From NCBI RefSeq assembly GCF_964355755.1, contig NC_092679.1, positions 12,948,932 through 13,012,931 of the forward strand: a stretch of 64,000 bases of DNA, given 5' to 3'. The notes beneath the pieces are model-generated. The model saw only the letters and a list, made by a program, of their open reading frames with translations, was not told where the DNA came from and made no database searches. The stretch is from Antedon mediterranea. Lineage: Eukaryota > Echinodermata > Crinoidea > Comatulida > Antedonidae. Shown here in pieces: positions 55,716 to 64,000 of the stretch; the stretch's first letter is position 1, and each line of letters starts with the position of its first letter. Made by a program: the position numbers and the translations under genes.

Positions 55716-58207
55716 GTAAGTATGGCTCAGAGACTCCACGTAACTCTTAAATCCACCGCTAACTACACGATAAAAGGGACGTAACTTCGAAAGGGCAAGT
55801 CTATTATTAATCACATAACATGCCGTTTATTATACTCCTTACGACTTTTCAATCATAACAATGTATTTGTTCTAGGGCACTGATACTTTCAAGTGGACAA
55901 ACGGGTCATCGGCGTCTTTTATCAAATGGCTTCCAAACATCATGGCTATCAAATGTGACTGAAGACTGCGGAGCTGCGGCTTTTGTAGATGTCTACGATA
56001 CCAGGGATGTCAGTACTGATCTTGGTGACTGGGACATAATGGACTGCACCGCTATCTTGCCAGCTATCTGCGAGTATCATATGTTAGATTTTGAATACAG
56101 TACGCTAAATCCATGGTTCTTACGTACTGCACTAGACCGTTTGTCAGCAGCCAAACATTAACTGACAAACTTAACCGATAAAGTTCATGTGGAAATGAGG
56201 TTTACGGATTCCGCTCCCGAAAAATTAACCGATAATTATCTCATTCAAATTGGATAATTATCGGATAAATGCAATAAAATACAAATTGTTGCGTTGTGAT
56301 TGGACACTTGGTTTTTCGATAATGACTACACTACATACTATCATAGACTTGATCGCCACAATAAACCTTTAAAGCAGTTATAAAACTGCAATTTTGTAAT
56401 AAAGTAGCACATAAATATTGTCTTTTTTCTTCAGGTGAGGGAACACCAGAACCAGTAGTTTCTTCAGATGAGGGTACACCAGAACCGGTAATTTCTTCAA
56501 ATAAGGGTACACAAGAACCAGTACTAGGACCTGCAAAAGAAGCTGTGATGAGGTACAGCAAATGGACCGAATCTCAGACAAGCGTCTGCCATTATGATGG
56601 GGGATCTAGCCAGTGCGATGCTTGCTTGGCTGGTGCTCATAAATGTGAAAACGGAAAACATACTGTGTGTGTCCGTGATCCTAGTAAATGCCCAGTTCCA
56701 GGTAAGTTTGGAATAAAGAGTCCTGACGGTATAGCTAATATATCACAAGAAGTTCCGTTGCTTATGAACTCAAATTACTTTGTCAACACTGACGCGTAAC
56801 CTATATAAAAAAAGACAAGAACTCCTAAAATTCTGACTAAACAATAATGTTATTATACACTCTCCGAGCACTCCTCGTTCCTATTTTATCATCTTAACAT
56901 GGTTTGATTTCTATCCAATTAAATTTTAGCAATTTCTCGAAGCATCAACACGACTTCAACAATGTAATTAATCGATGAATAAGGCCTTGTGGATTGCGTT
57001 TGCTTTAATTTGTCGATGTTTTTCTTATTATTTCGACAGATTATTATGACCAGGGTTTTGTCATAACTAAGAAGTTGGATGATCCGGATAATGACGTCAT
57101 TTTTGCTTGTAACCCTGCAGTTGGACGTCTATCAGACAAGGTTGTTCCGTCCTGCTATGTACAAGATAATCCACCAGATGGACGCTGGAAAGGTAAACAA
57201 TGATGATTGTTTTATAATGTCCCTCAAAGAATAGCACTGAGGCTATCTGATATTTCAAAACACTTAGAACTTCCATACTTAGAGCCCAAACTGACACGGG
57301 TCATCATAAACATCGATACGGACAGCAAGAGGAATCTCTAACTTGATAAATCGATAAGTATTAGGCCCAACACTGACACTTTCTCCCAAAGATTTTTGGA
57401 TTTGCAGATAACTATCAATGAATGGTTAGGCGTAGGGCCTACATTTCTTTTTTCCATTAATCCTTTCTTGAATGCTTAGCGCCCACAAAACAATGATTTA
57501 AAAATAGGCACATACAATTGCATATATTAATATTTTTCTTATGTCAAAATGAAAAATATATCCCTATACTATTTCATTATAAATATTCTTCAATAGCTCT
57601 ACCAATGAACCTACACAATGTCATTGGATCTGACCACCACACGGGACTTATCTATGGCATTCACATGGACATGCGAAGTTACATGCGCAGTAAAGATCAT
57701 GGTGTAACGTGGCAGTTTATCAGTAAAGACGCCTGGGACTCTTTGACAAAAAGTTTGCCGGACTTCAAGACGGCCAGAACTAGTGAAAACAACTGGCTGT
57801 GTGAGTTTATATCATTATTTACTTCCCACTAAGGTCTCACTGTCATGTACGTCCAATGCGAGTAATTTGACAAATCACTAGCGACGCCTTGTCTGAACTG
57901 TCGCTTGTGATTGGTCAAACCTGAGCTTCCTAACTTTGCTTCAAAACTGAAATAATTACACTACAGTGTATTGTTTTTAAGTGCCACAATCTTAAATGCT
58001 AAAAATGGGCTGACCATTGAATATAACGAAATAACCAGTTCTACGTAATATGAAATCAACTAATCAAGGCAATAATATAATTTTGTGATAATGATGATTA
58101 GGTTTTATGCTACTTTGCTCATTCAACACATTTCTATTTTTTCAACAGATGATGACAGTGGCCTAAAGTATAATGGAGTTTTGAAAATGAAAAAAGACTG
58201 CTCCTAA
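55503..58207 (+). CDS. Secreted C-type lectin-domain protein, multi-exon; frame broken in lectin part
   Basis: Exons are at 55503-55715, 55876-56099, 56435-56701, 57040-57192, 57597-57800 and 58149-58207. Introns are phase 1 with GT-AG ends, apart from the mismatch at the first one. In order they code for a C-type lectin domain, a linker with three GTPEPV-like repeats, a Cys-rich segment, a CCP-like segment, a segment with the Asp-box SKDHGVTW, and a short Cys-ending tail with the stop. No transmembrane segment is seen, so it is probably secreted. The lectin part has one extra base relative to the frame at the first exon junction and another inside exon 2. These could be pseudogene lesions or assembly errors. 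The downstream exons are open and well spliced, which favours a live gene. The first exon is missing. Confidence 0.65.
55876..56099 (+). CDS. Lectin gene, CTLD second half (frameshifted)
   Basis: The first part reads GTDTFKWTNGSS to WLPN. The frame then shifts by one base, and the second part reads VTEDCGAAAF to DCTAILPAICEYH, the classic final Cys pattern. WLPN stands where the EPN or QPD sugar-specificity motif would be. The likely donor is at 56100 (a|gtacgc), phase 1, matching the next exon. An alternative donor at 56074 would not keep the frame. Confidence 0.65.
56435..56701 (+). CDS. Lectin gene, repeat linker and Cys-rich exon
   Basis: After a TTTTTTCTTCAG acceptor the exon codes for three acidic repeats of about 11 residues (EGTPEPVVSSD, EGTPEPVISSN, KGTQEPV). 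It then codes for a segment with seven Cys (VCHYDGGSSQCDACLAG and onwards to KCPVP). The donor is gtaagt, phase 1. The repeats look like an extended, perhaps O-glycosylated, stalk. Confidence 0.75.
57040..57192 (+). CDS. Lectin gene, CCP-like exon
   Basis: 51 codons in phase 1-1: GFVITKKLDDPDNDVIFAC, then a second Cys in VPSCYVQ, ending DGRWKG. The Val-Ile-Phe-x-Cys and final Gly-x-Trp resemble half of a CCP/sushi module, but only two Cys are present, so this is a weak match. Confidence 0.65.
57597..57800 (+). CDS. Lectin gene, Asp-box exon
   Basis: 68 codons in phase 1-1, with SDHHTGLIYGIHMDMRS followed by SKDHGVTWQF. The second matches the Asp-box consensus Ser-x-Asp-x-Gly-x-Thr-Trp seen in sialidases and other beta-propellers. 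A single Asp-box is not a full propeller. The wider domain is not recognised. Confidence 0.7.
58149..58207 (+). CDS. Lectin gene, terminal exon
   Basis: After a TTTTTTCAACAG acceptor the frame continues YDDSGLKYNGVLKMKKDCS and stops with TAA. The phase and the small size fit the preceding exon's donor at 57801. Confidence 0.7.
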
Positions 58208-58639
58208 ATCATGGAATTTCAGCGGTTAAAAAGTCATATTCAACTTTCGCAAATATTATGCAATTTATATATTTCAGTCCTAGTGTGGTTTTTAAATTCA
58301 ATCAAAAATATAACTTTGAAATTTACAGTATTTCTAAATCTTAAAATTGTTTTAATTAAATATTAATATGTTTGGTATTTGCATTGTGTATCAGAAAGTA
58401 TTGCTATATATTAGTCAAAATTAAATTTTGTTTTCACATGAGTAAATCATTTTAAATATTTTGAATGGTTCGGCCTAATAATAATATTTGTTTTTGTCAC
58501 GCATGACGTTTCATACATATATAAAATCTTGTTACAAAAGCCAGCATAGGATTGTTTAGTAATTCTCAAAATCACACCTTTCTTTGAAAATATGCAACTT
58601 AGTAGTACAACAGGTGAAAGTTGCCATAACTCTATCGGT
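58208..58639. other. 3' flank of lectin gene
   Basis: AT-rich sequence with no clear AATAAA; no other feature. Confidence 0.45.
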
Positions 58640-58755
58640 CATTAGGGTTTTTTTAGATATGGCAATTCAATGTAATTTGCATATTTCATATAACTTGTAC
58701 TACTAATTTGCATAATTTCGGAAACTTTTGGAATTACTAAACGGTCCTATAATGG

Positions 58756-58988
58756 ATTGTAATTGTAGTTTTGCGTCAAGGAGTTGAGTAATTAGATGTT
58801 TTGCTCTACTCTGACGTAATTTGTACTTTATACTAAGTACATTTGAGAATACTTGCGAAAGAATTCGCAAGTAGTTCTCGGGTAGGACTCGAACCCACGA
58901 CCTCCAGATCACTAGCCTGGCGTTCATACCTCTAGACCACCGAGCTTGCGCTGATGGCTACTGGTTAGATTATTTGGTCATATAATGG
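58756..58988 (-). mobile_element. tRNA-derived SINE with 8-bp target-site duplication
   Basis: A 225-bp insertion (58756-58980) is flanked by TATAATGG at 58748-58755 and 58981-58988. It splits one copy of the diverged tandem repeat; the other copy at about 59300-59335 shows the uninterrupted site. On the minus strand the insert starts with a tRNA-like head, followed by a hairpin (CTTGCGAA/TTCGCAAG) and an unrelated body with no poly(A) tail. Confidence 0.8.
58875..58946 (-). tRNA. tRNA-like head of the SINE (Thr AGT-like), not a working gene
   Basis: A 72-nt cloverleaf can be drawn on the minus strand. The acceptor pairs at five of seven positions, and the D-arm is weak. The anticodon arm CCAGG-CTAGTGA-TCTGG has T33 and anticodon AGT. 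The variable loop has 5 nt. The T-arm GTGGG-TTCGAGT-CCTAC has five pairs. A and B boxes are TGGTCTAGAGG and GGTTCGAGTCC. No T-run follows. It lies inside an insertion with target-site duplications, so I read it as the SINE promoter. Confidence 0.55.
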
Positions 58989-59664
58989 TTATATAAAACC
59001 TGTATCCAAGTCATTTGAGGCTAAAACAAGGTCTGTGCATCCATTTTAGTTGCATTATATGCAAATATTGAGAAATAGGGTCGAGGTTCAAATGTCATAC
59101 TTTCGATAATTTTTTCGTAAAATGGTTTATTAGAGCGAATATAAATATGTACATTCTGAATAAGGCTTTGAAAAAATTGTCTAGCATTAATGGTTTTCGA
59201 GATATGGGAAGACTGTAATTTCACCCCCTTATTTCACATTTCATATAATTTGTACAACTAATTAGCATAATTTCGAGATGCGTGACAAAGGCTTGATTTT
59301 GGGAATTACAAAGCGGTCCTATGCCGACAATATAGGAAACCTGTATCGGAGTCATTTGAATCTAAAACAAAGTCTTTCCAGTCATTTTTCGTAAAATATT
59401 TTATTAGAGCAAATATAAATATATACATTTTGAAAAAAAATCAGTGAAAAAATAAACTATCTTGGACTAGTAGTTTTGGAGATACGATAACCCTGTAATT
59501 TCACCCTAATTTGCATATTTAAGCTAATTTGCATATCATCGGGATGAGTGACAGAAGTGTGATGCTCAAATTTTAATTTCCACATCATATGTGACCATTT
59601 AAAAAAGGAAAATCTCTGTTTGCAATTTGTTTCACTAAAAATGATAGATTGCCTAGTCTATTTC

Positions 59665-60198
59665 GCTGTGCTCCACCACTGGCGCCAAATTGGATCCACT
59701 GGAGCACAGGTAATCCCATACAAAAATATAATGAAACTTAATTGGGTCAACTGGAGCACAGTGTGTTAACATACGAAAATATATTAACATTCAGCGACTT
59801 ATTTCTATTTTATATAACTGTGCTCCACTGGTGCCAAATTGTGTACACTTGAGCACAGTGTATTAACATACGAAAAGATATTAAAACTTAAGTGACTTCA
59901 AATTAGGTCCACTTGAGCACAGTGTATTAACATACGAACAGATATTGGAACTTAAGTGACTTTATTTCTATTTTATATCACTGTGCTCCACTGGCGCCAA
60001 ATCGGGTCCACTTGAGCACAGTGTATTAAAATACGAAAAGATATTAAAATTAAGTGACTCTATTTCTATTTATATCACTGTGCTCCACCGGCGCCAAATT
60101 AGGTCCATTTGAGCGCAGTGTATTAACATATGAAACGATATTAAAAGTAGTGACTTATATCACTGTGCTACCCTGGTGCTAAATTGGGTCCACTTGAG
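59665..60198. repeat. About 100-bp satellite, five to six copies
   Basis: Tandem copies carry CTGTGCTCCACTGGCGCCAA, then GGTCCACTTGAGCACAGTGT, then ATTAACATACGAAAAGATAT and AAGTGACTTTATTTCTATTT. One copy is short, at about 62 bp. CTGTGCTCCACT and AGTGGAGCACAG-like ends make each unit partly palindromic. It directly precedes the Helitron helicase relic. Confidence 0.88.
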
Positions 60199-60419
60199 CA
60201 GTTACCGCCGTAGTACTATTTCTATTATTGAAGAGAACATGGACTCGCTGAAGGTTTCACAAAAAGGCAACCACATTGAGAGTTCCACGTGGTACTTTTC
60301 GTGAATATACCGATGACTTAAACCAATAAAAGAACTTAAGGCAAAAATGACAGATGTGGACATCTTTCTAAAGAAAATCATTGATAGATATGTTTCCCGA
60401 CCTGACACTTGAAACGATC
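60199..60419. other. Sequence between satellite and helicase
   Basis: No feature is clear; it may be part of the Helitron's decayed coding region. Confidence 0.4.
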
Positions 60420-61148
60420 TTTGTCTAGCAGAATTTGCGGCAAATTACTAAGTGACCTCTGTTGAAAAAGAAGAAGCAGATGATAGTGTTCCAATTGTGC
60501 TTGATAACAGTGCAGGTGTAGAGCAGAACACAAGCAGAGATAGGTTGCTCAAACGCATTAAACTGAAAGATGGCAATAATATGATGTTTAGGCGAAAGTT
60601 CGAAGCTGTGATAAAACTTCGCAAATGAAACTCCGAGAAAGATTCCATGAATTTTTATCGAGCAAAACTTATGTTGTATTTGCTATGGCGAGATGAAGAG
60701 ACTGACTTGATCGGCAACTATCCAGATTTCGCATCTCATTATCATGCAGTTTATCATCGAGTTAGTGATAATGGAGCAAAATTCATTGAAAACCGGACCT
60801 TGAGCTCATAGATCAAGCAATTCATGAGAATGCAGTGTAATGCTAATTTGTTTGCAAGATGTAAATGAGGGTGTTGAAGTTGAACGTGATCAAACTGATT
60901 CATTCAGACAACAGAAAGTTGCTTTTACGAATCATAAAGCCAAAATATGACAGTTCTCCTGACAGCACCAACAGGTGTTGCAGCTTTTAACGTGGGAGGA
61001 ATGACAGTCATTCTGCTTTGCTATTAAGAGTCAAGAAATATGGACAAGAAGGTGAACCACTAACGTTTGAGAAGTTAACATCCTGCGATCTAGACTTGAG
61101 AACCTACAACTGGTTATCATTGATGAAGTTTTAATAATTGGTTCCGAT

Positions 61149-61529
61149 TTGCTTTTCAACATTCGTCACAAGCCATTAGAGGAAAGTAAAGGTCAGTCTG
61201 GTGACAATATTTTGTTTGGCAACGTTTGTTTTCTTGCTGTAGGAGACCTTTACCAGCTACCGCCTGTGAAACAGTCACACATTTATGCTCAAGTACATGA
61301 TAGAATGGAGAGACTCAATGGTTCACTGTGGAAAGACCACTTTAAACTACATGAGTTGGATAAAGTTATGCGACAGAAAGATTATCAAGCTTTAGCCGAA
61401 ATGATCTGTCAAATTAGAGTTGCCAAACAAACTGACGATGATATTGAAGTGCTAAAATCCCAAGTGATACCTGCAGAAGACGACAACTATCCGGAAGATG
61501 TCCTGCATGTTTATGCTTCTAAATCTTGA
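61149..61529 (+). pseudogene. Helicase fragment with motif III
   Basis: A 126-codon frame holds FGNVCFLAVGDLYQLPPV and then WKDHFKLHELDKVMRQKD, which are standard in PIF1-family helicases of Helitrons. It is bounded by stops on both sides, unlike an intact helicase of over 400 residues. Confidence 0.85.
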
Positions 61530-61686
61530 TGTTGATGAAATAAATGAGAGAAAACTGAAATGTCTTGCACCGCTTGAAGAACAACGAATTCGTATCGTCG
61601 CGTCGGATGACAAATGTGACAGCACAGGTCTGCTGGTGAATGTACAGAATATTGCATCTTCTAAAGAATGTTAGGAGACAGCGGGA

Positions 61687-62025
61687 TTGCACACAATGTT
61701 GATTCTAGCTGAAGGATCACGATTCATGCTGACATATAAAGTTGACACAGCAGATGGCTTGGTAAATGGCGTCAAGGGAACGGTTACTGTAGTTGTAAAA
61801 AAAGACAAAGAGATGGTACTAACTGTTCTTCTTTGCTTTGATAATGAGAAAGTTGAACTAAAGGCGAGATCTGCAAGCCAATTGAAAGACATATACCCAC
61901 TTATAGTTCTAATTAAGCGTCATGAAGGTAAATTTGACAAAAGTGGAAAAAAAGGTGCACAAATTGCCCGGAGGCAGTTTCCTTTGACGTTAGCGTGGGC
62001 TGTGACAATTCATAAATGTCAATGA
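61687..62025 (+). pseudogene. Helicase fragment with motif V/VI
   Basis: A 112-codon frame has DGLVNGVKGTV and then FPLTLAWAVTIHKCQ, the C-terminal PIF1 motifs, and then meets a stop where SQG usually follows. Confidence 0.85.
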
Positions 62026-62228
62026 CTCACTGTTGCTTTTAATAGATTGATCAAAATGAACGAGGATCTTCTAAAACAAATAGAAGCTGCATCTATAACG
62101 GCATCGCTCTAGTTCGTTTCTTTTCAAGTCAAAATTACGGACAGGATGTTAAGAAATACAGCAGAAGAAAGTGATTGAGCAGACTTTGTCCGGCGGTGCT
62201 TCGAGAATAAAATCTCAAGCTGTCGAAA

Positions 62229-62474
62229 TTGAGGGCCTTACGAGGCATCTTCGAATTCAAACAGCCGAATAAAAAAAAACAACAATTCGCTCAAGAAAAC
62301 CAAGCTTCGAGCAGTAAAACAACTGTAGAGCCTAAATGTGAAATTAGGGTGGGTCTCTCCGAAGCCACCTTTTTAAAACCAAGAGAGAGTGATGAGGATT
62401 TGCTGTTGGCGTTAGATTCACCATTAATTCCAAAAAGAGGAAAAAGAGTAGGCCTTATTATGATAACAAAATAA
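62229..62474 (+). pseudogene. Probable C-terminal tail of the helicase
   Basis: An 81-codon charged frame continues the order of the helicase and ends at 62474. It has no domain of its own; it is assigned by position only. Confidence 0.4.
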
Positions 62475-62475
62475 G

Positions 62476-63639
62476 TATCTTTGTCAAGCTCACCAAGCTT
62501 CTGGTCATTACGCAAATAAGTTTCCACAAAAGACAGAACATCACCATCATTGAATGCTGTATCTACCTGCATGTCCTTTACATGCTCTAGGTATGACCTG
62601 ATGTTCAAAAACATGATCACCAGACTGTAATGTTAAACAAAACCGACGTTTTTGAGAATGATGTGTTTTGACCTTATTGTATTGTAGTAATTTGGAGTCA
62701 TTCGAATCAAAATTCTGAGCGCTAGAGTGATGACAAGCAAACACACACACAAAAACCGAACAATAGAACAACAACGCGAAAAACAAATAAGAGAATTTAA
62801 AAAGAAATAGGGTTTTTAAACTACTCGCATCAAAAACCTTGTATAATAAATCTAATTATGGTTTAAAATTCACAAATAACAAATTATAACGCTTTCCTAT
62901 TGTACAAAAATGAAGTTTTTCGACGTAATTGAACATTTTATGTTTATTAACATATTGTGAAAAAATGGCCGGTTGGAAATTCGTCTGGTTTTTTTCTTTC
63001 TGCACTTCCACATTTAATTAAAGGTATTTTATTAATATATTTTAGTATTTATTAGTAAGGGTATCACCGACTGCTTCTACATTTAGGAAGAAAGTTTTAT
63101 TTTATTCTCTTTTGTGGGGTAACACCACTTTTATTCACATCCATATTATCTTTCATGTCATCACATAAGATCACAATTATTTATCACATTTTTGTTAATT
63201 CTTAATGTCATCACAATTTGATAATTTATTATTTTAAACAATGTTTTCCGGAATTGAGTATTATTAACATTATTAAATATTAACAATTTATATACAACAT
63301 TGAAATTATCCTTGTGGTTTTTGATATTCGTTCACACACTGGTGATGGTAAATTAATCAAATATATCGTTAACTAGATATGATATTAAATTATTTTTTCC
63401 TAAATCATTTACACAATGTACGCATATCGAATAAAAAATATTGGCACGTCACGAGTCGCGTAAGGCGCGTCATGAAGACGAAATATTGAAAGGTGATTTT
63501 CAGGTGTGAAAGAAACCGAAGGCGTAACTACAGTATTTTAATAATTGCGATAGTGGAACTGAACAATGCTTACAAGAAACCGGTTAAAATAACTGTGGAG
63601 TGAATGCTTTTAATAATTTTCTAAATTCTAGATTTTGTC
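62476..63639. other. Intergenic, nothing recognised
   Basis: AT-rich, no supported gene. Minus-strand open frames here show no motif. Confidence 0.5.
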
Positions 63640-63728
63640 TTTTTATTTATTTATTTCCACTTTAGTTAGAGAGGGTATCCCTTCTAGCCGAACCCACAGG
63701 CAAGCTGGTATACAGGCCCTCTAAAATA
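63640..63728 (-). mobile_element. Antisense retroposon 3' end
   Basis: On the minus strand, GGCCTGTATACCAGCTTGCC, then GGCTAGAAGGGATACC, and a tail AAATAAATAAATAAA. This looks like the 3' end of a LINE or related retroposon. No coding part is in view. Confidence 0.5.
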
Positions 63729-64000
63729 TAATTATTATACTTAACTAAGTTAAAATCTTTACAATATGACATTCAACAACAAAAAATACCATAGAATATA
63801 TTTTTAAAACTTTTTAAGTCTTGGATTTGTTCATGCGTTTATTTAAGAATCAGCAAAGAATTTAACCCAATAATTAATGTTTAATAGAATAATAATTAGT
63901 TTGTTATAATTTTGTTATTCTTATTGTTTATTTAGGTGTTATATTCAAGTAAAGTTTTTTTTATATTTTTAATAATGATGTTATATGTAGTCAACAAGGA
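63729..64000. other. Window end, nothing recognised
   Basis: AT-rich, no feature seen. Confidence 0.5.

Larger units (their letters stand above)
58640..59575. repeat. Diverged tandem repeat, two to three copies
   Basis: Blocks at 58640-59205 (interrupted by a SINE), 59195-59500 and a partial one to 59575 share TCATATAA-TTGTAC, AATTTGCATAATTTCG, GGAATTAC, CGGTCCTAT, AAACCTGTATC, TCGTAAAAT and ATTAGAGC in the same order. They are old tandem duplicates of about 300-350 bp. Confidence 0.75.
60420..62475 (+). mobile_element. Helitron-type PIF1 helicase relic
   Basis: Broken plus-strand frames keep the order of a Helitron Rep/Hel C-terminal half. A lead region (60560-60850) has FRRKFEAVI and LMLYLLWRDEETDLIG, typical of Helitrons. 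Next come APTGVAAFNVGG (motif Ia), VIIDEV (motif II, Walker B), FLAVGDLYQLPPV (motif III) and FPLTLAWAVTIHKCQ (motif V/VI). The Walker A loop before motif Ia is absent, and the frame has several stops. No Rep nickase domain or Helitron ends could be identified, so this is a fragment. Confidence 0.82.

Overview
This window looks like AT-rich, gene-poor animal nuclear DNA, most likely from a marine invertebrate deuterostome such as an echinoderm. Three things point that way. Short exons have standard GT-AG splice sites and long introns. The gene families are animal ones: a Golgi carbohydrate sulfotransferase, an acylated globin, and a secreted C-type lectin. The palindrome TAGGCCTA recurs dozens of times, which I associate with echinoderm-like genomes. 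The phylum is an inference and is not proven by the sequence.

From left to right: a complete three-exon carbohydrate sulfotransferase gene (2496-4961, + strand) is followed by an antisense, internally deleted CR1-type LINE (about 5937-10845). Directly beyond the LINE lies a decayed second copy of sulfotransferase exons 1 and 2 (10875-11175), so the locus once underwent a tandem duplication. A broken protein-kinase relic (11833-12422, - strand) and a reverse-transcriptase scrap (about 13440-13830) follow. Next comes about 6.5 kb without genes, then a 5'-truncated LINE with a long intact 821-codon frame (20881-23614, + strand).

The middle of the window is a single gene. A membrane-type globin (globin X or neuroglobin-like, 182 residues) has exon 1 at 28203-28387 and exons 2 and 3 at 48981-49206 and 49628-49765. 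Its first intron is 20.6 kb and holds AT microsatellites, a nested inverted-repeat structure at 31.1-32.8 kb, MITE copies, a terminal-inverted-repeat element at 44.1-45.0 kb and retroposon tails. No second gene is evident in it.

After the globin comes a degenerate antisense BEL/Pao retroelement (about 51975-55160). It is followed by a multi-exon secreted protein gene (55503-58207, + strand) with a C-type lectin domain, a short Thr-Pro-Glu-Pro-Val repeat linker, a Cys-rich segment, a CCP-like segment and a C-terminal part with an Asp-box motif. Two reading-frame breaks lie in and around its lectin domain, and its 5' exon is not found. The right end holds diverged long repeats with a tRNA-derived SINE inserted between target-site duplications, a roughly 100-bp satellite (59665-60198), a decayed Helitron-type helicase (60420-62475, + strand) and an antisense retroposon tail.

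The three host genes have no obvious joint pathway. The most distinctive items are the duplicated sulfotransferase exons, the distal-Gln acylated globin, the unusual lectin architecture, the nested inverted minisatellites, and a three-copy MITE family that appears to use TTAA target sites.
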